This document shows, one piece after another, positions 61,142 through 64,000 of a DNA stretch of 64,000 bases (positions within the stretch are counted from its first letter, which is position 1; every line of letters starts with the position of its first letter). The position numbers were made by a program, and so were the translations under genes. The DNA comes from Zhengitettix transpicula (taxonomy: Eukaryota; Arthropoda; Insecta; Orthoptera; Tetrigidae), in assembly GCA_037074705.1 (NCBI GenBank), contig CM073590.1, positions 118,101,600-118,165,599 on the forward strand, written 5' to 3'. The notes under the pieces were generated by a model that did not search any database, was not told the DNA's origin, and saw only the letters and a list, made by a program, of their open reading frames with translations.

Positions 61142-63190
61142 TTAAAATTGGAGCTCTTATAACAAAAGTTTTCTAATATTTAAAATAATTAATTCTTCAT
61201 ATTTTTTAATTATTGTGTAATATGTTTAAATTCGAGATAAAAATAATTATAAAGTGAAATCTATATCATGATGGTAATAATTGATGAAACAACCATTTCC
61301 CCTCGTTTTAGTGTGACCTGGAATCGATCGAACCGTGCATATTTCTTGCTAATGTTACTTTAAATATTTGACAATAATGAGCAAAAACTTCGAATATAAA
61401 ATACGAAAACAATTTTTGAAGCATCTGTTTATGTTTACCAATATGCGTGTACATTTCATTTCAACTTCCGTGCTTCAGATTTTGTTACTAGGCAAGTTTA
61501 ATGTGGAATATTTTGCAGTTACCCGTTTTTCTATCTCTATGAATCCATGAATTGTGTCATAAACATCGAACAGACACCGCGTTGTGACGTTAAACAATGG
61601 TTAATTACTGTAAAGCAGCTCATCAGGTCTGCTGCATCTGTCGGCTGCGCCGGTGATGAAATAATGATCTAATGACAATGAACGACGTTTAGCACGTAAT
61701 CTGAATCGTGCGTTACGAAAGGTTACAAAGCTTTGGGCGGAATGGAGTCGAACATGGGAACTCGTCTTCGTACTCTGTATCAGCTTCTTCTTGTGCATCG
61801 ATTTTTCCAATTTTCGATTTGTTCGTTTAGGTAGTTTATGACATCAATTTGCTTCAATTTGAAGACTCGGGCGGGAAAATGAGATCTAAGAGTGTCCGTT
61901 ACTCGTGTTAAATTTAGTGCACCTTCATTATTGAACAGTCGAAGACAATTTTGTCAGCTCCTTAACTATTTGTATGAAGTGTTTTGTAAGGAAACGAGAT
62001 TTTGGATGCCCTGTGGAGGAATGAAAACAATCTCAGCAGATTTATCTGTTATTGGAGGGCAGAGCTGGCGGCTAGATCCCTCTCCAGTGTCGACTTCTGG
62101 TGCAAAACAATTGGAGATTGACCTCGGCCTCTTGTGCTCTAATGCGATTGCTGTGGTAGCGTCTCAAACGTATAATGAACATCACTCCATTCATCCATTT
62201 TGTATATGACTGTTGAGTATTATTATTGGATGAGAGAAACATTTAGTCGTTTCCTAAGATTCGTCTCGCAATCTTGTGTGGCTCAATCATTTGTATTTGT
62301 TTTCAATTTGTGTACTGATTTTATAATAATTTTTGAATTCATCTCTCTAAATTCGCTCTATAATTCTTTTACTTTCTGTAAGCATATTTTAATGTGTTTA
62401 ATTTACGAAAAGTTAGTTCGTCAATCACAGCGAATATAAATACAATTTGAAAAATTGGATGAAAATTTATTTTAATCATTTCTAAATTTGTAACTGTCAA
62501 TTTCTCCCCAATCAAACTATGCAGTATGAAGAGCACTGATAAAGCAAATATAATGTCAAATTAAATATGGAAGTCAACAGTGCCCGGTCGTGTGTATGTG
62601 CTCAAGTGCTACAGCACATAAATAAATTTAGTAAGAATTAATTTTTCTTAATTTTAAGAACCTTCATAATAACCGTGTTTTAACACTACTAATCCTTGCT
62701 TCGATATCGAATACTTTAAACTTCCCGCCTTGCGGCGCATCGCTTCTAAAGCAGCCAGCTGGACAGCCAGTGCTATTCCAGTTACAGCACTGGCTCTGGC
62801 AATTTAGACACAACTGCGCATGCGCTATACACCTTTACACCGTCCTGCGCTAAGGAAACGAAAGAGTCCCCCGTGCTATGACACAGAGCACGGCCGCATA
62901 ACCAACGAAATCGAACTAAATTCGAACTATTCACTGATTATAAAATTTATTTTATGATAGTTTATATTTTCAAAACAAAAATAATATTCGTTTATTTTTG
63001 GTAAAATAAAAAAAAATCACAATCTAAGGTTGTTTTAAAGAAAACAAAATTTAAGATGTATCATAGTGCGAAAATCTACGGCACGACCCTGTATACAATA
63101 CTTCTCAGTGGCTTGCTCCGAAAATTATCTTCATTTAAAATATTTACAGAAATAAATACTTTCGGGTTAGAAATGCTAAATTATTCCTTG
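61142..63190. other. Intron DNA with an unrecognised 105-codon frame
   Basis: The plus-strand frame 61892-62209 (Cys- and Ser-rich) and the minus-strand frame 61601-61810 were not recognised. 62700-62900 is locally GC-rich with no identified content. Confidence 0.3.
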
Positions 63191-63197
63191 TTTAAAA

Positions 63198-63360
63198 ATT
63201 AGACCCTATTGGAAATTATATAGACAGAATTAGAAATGTAGCATATTAAGTGCCGAGTCAGAGTATTGGTAACACTACCACTGATGTAGTTTTATTATTT
63301 TACATAGTTAGCGTAAAAATGGTTGCTCGGGGTGATGTAGCACATAACTTTAAAAATTAA
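63198..63360. repeat. Dispersed repeat, copy B (partner at 15960-16150)
   Basis: CCTATTGGAAATTATATAGA, AGAGTATTGGTAACACTACC and TTTACATAGTTAGCG follow the order of copy A. Confidence 0.6.
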
Positions 63361-64000
63361 GGGCCACCTCTGCAAGACAATTAAGTTAGGTTAGTTTAGG
63401 TAAGTCAATAAAACTATGCCATGATGTCATCGTCGCATTTAAAGCCGCAGCAACGAGATGTATGCCAAAAAAGTGCAAATGTATAAATCAAATAATATAC
63501 GGGACAAATATATTTAACCAAATAGATAGTACAGAGCGGCCGAAATAGACAAATCTTCTTTTGTTTCACAAGAAACTACGTCATAAGAAACTGAGAGTTA
63601 TGAACACCTTGGAGAACCGACTATAGTATCTAATGGCAGTACAATGTCGTCTACGGAGCTACAGAGTATCGTGAAATGAAGAACGTTGAACAACTTGTGT
63701 CGCTGCAGTCTTTTTCGAGCGAAACGCCATCGTCGTCGAATAAAGTGAAACCGATTCGGGAAAAGCAATTTTTTTGTTTAATTTTTTTATTTTAGATTAC
63801 GTATTTGTCAATTAAGTTCCAACCACTCTCGGTCTCCCATTCGGTTCTCGCATCACCACAGCAACTCTTAGGTGAATATATAATTTTTTATATCTTCGTC
63901 TTATACAAAATCCTGTATTACAATTATTGAAATTAAATAAAATTATTCGCAAAGTTTAGAATTAAATTTAATTAAACAAGCAAGCACAGAGCATTATCAT
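63361..64000. other. End of window, no gene seen
   Basis: No exon of the 45.2-kb gene was recognised here. Confidence 0.35.

Noticed and set aside
1..64000. CRISPR array, bacterial operon or phage-like module
   Set aside because: The window is eukaryotic with spliced genes. No regular spacer-repeat array is present.

Overview
The window is eukaryotic nuclear DNA. It is AT-rich, with GT-AG introns of 60 bp to over 5 kb, and packed with decayed transposable elements. Protein similarity (sideroflexin-2, LRWD1/ORCA, a MADF-BESS factor, a leishmanolysin-like first exon) and the element mix (mariner, Penelope-like, PIF/Harbinger, jockey-type LINEs, tRNA-derived SINEs) point to an insect with a large genome. 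A polyneopteran is an inference; the species cannot be named from sequence alone. Layout: 1-19.4 kb is intergenic and TE-rich (two TG..CA elements of about 1.1 kb, a mariner with both inverted repeats, a broken LINE, Penelope-like GIY-YIG and RT fragments, and two small hairpin elements with 12-13 bp target duplications). 19.4-23.8 kb holds an eight-exon sideroflexin-2 gene. 25.1-32.9 kb holds a three-exon MADF-BESS gene. Both its introns contain decayed Harbinger transposase, and intron 1 also holds a 4.4-kb tandem-repeat block. 33.7-36.4 kb is LINE debris with an inserted LTR-like unit. 36.9-42.8 kb holds a six-exon gene for the WD40 part of LRWD1/ORCA, with an E2F-type site just upstream. 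At 45.2 kb a CpG-rich promoter-like stretch leads into one signal-peptide exon, probably the first exon of a leishmanolysin-like peptidase. No later exon was found up to 64 kb, and that stretch holds more TE remnants. All four genes lie on the plus strand. They are ordinary cellular genes (mitochondrial carrier, nuclear factor, replication/heterochromatin factor, secreted or membrane protease) and nothing suggests co-regulation. The most unusual material is non-coding. One case is the pair of 164-196 bp hairpin elements carrying a shared hammerhead-like motif. The others are the Harbinger/MADF association, the alternating 281-bp tandem array, and the three TG..CA elements placed in ATAT-rich targets.
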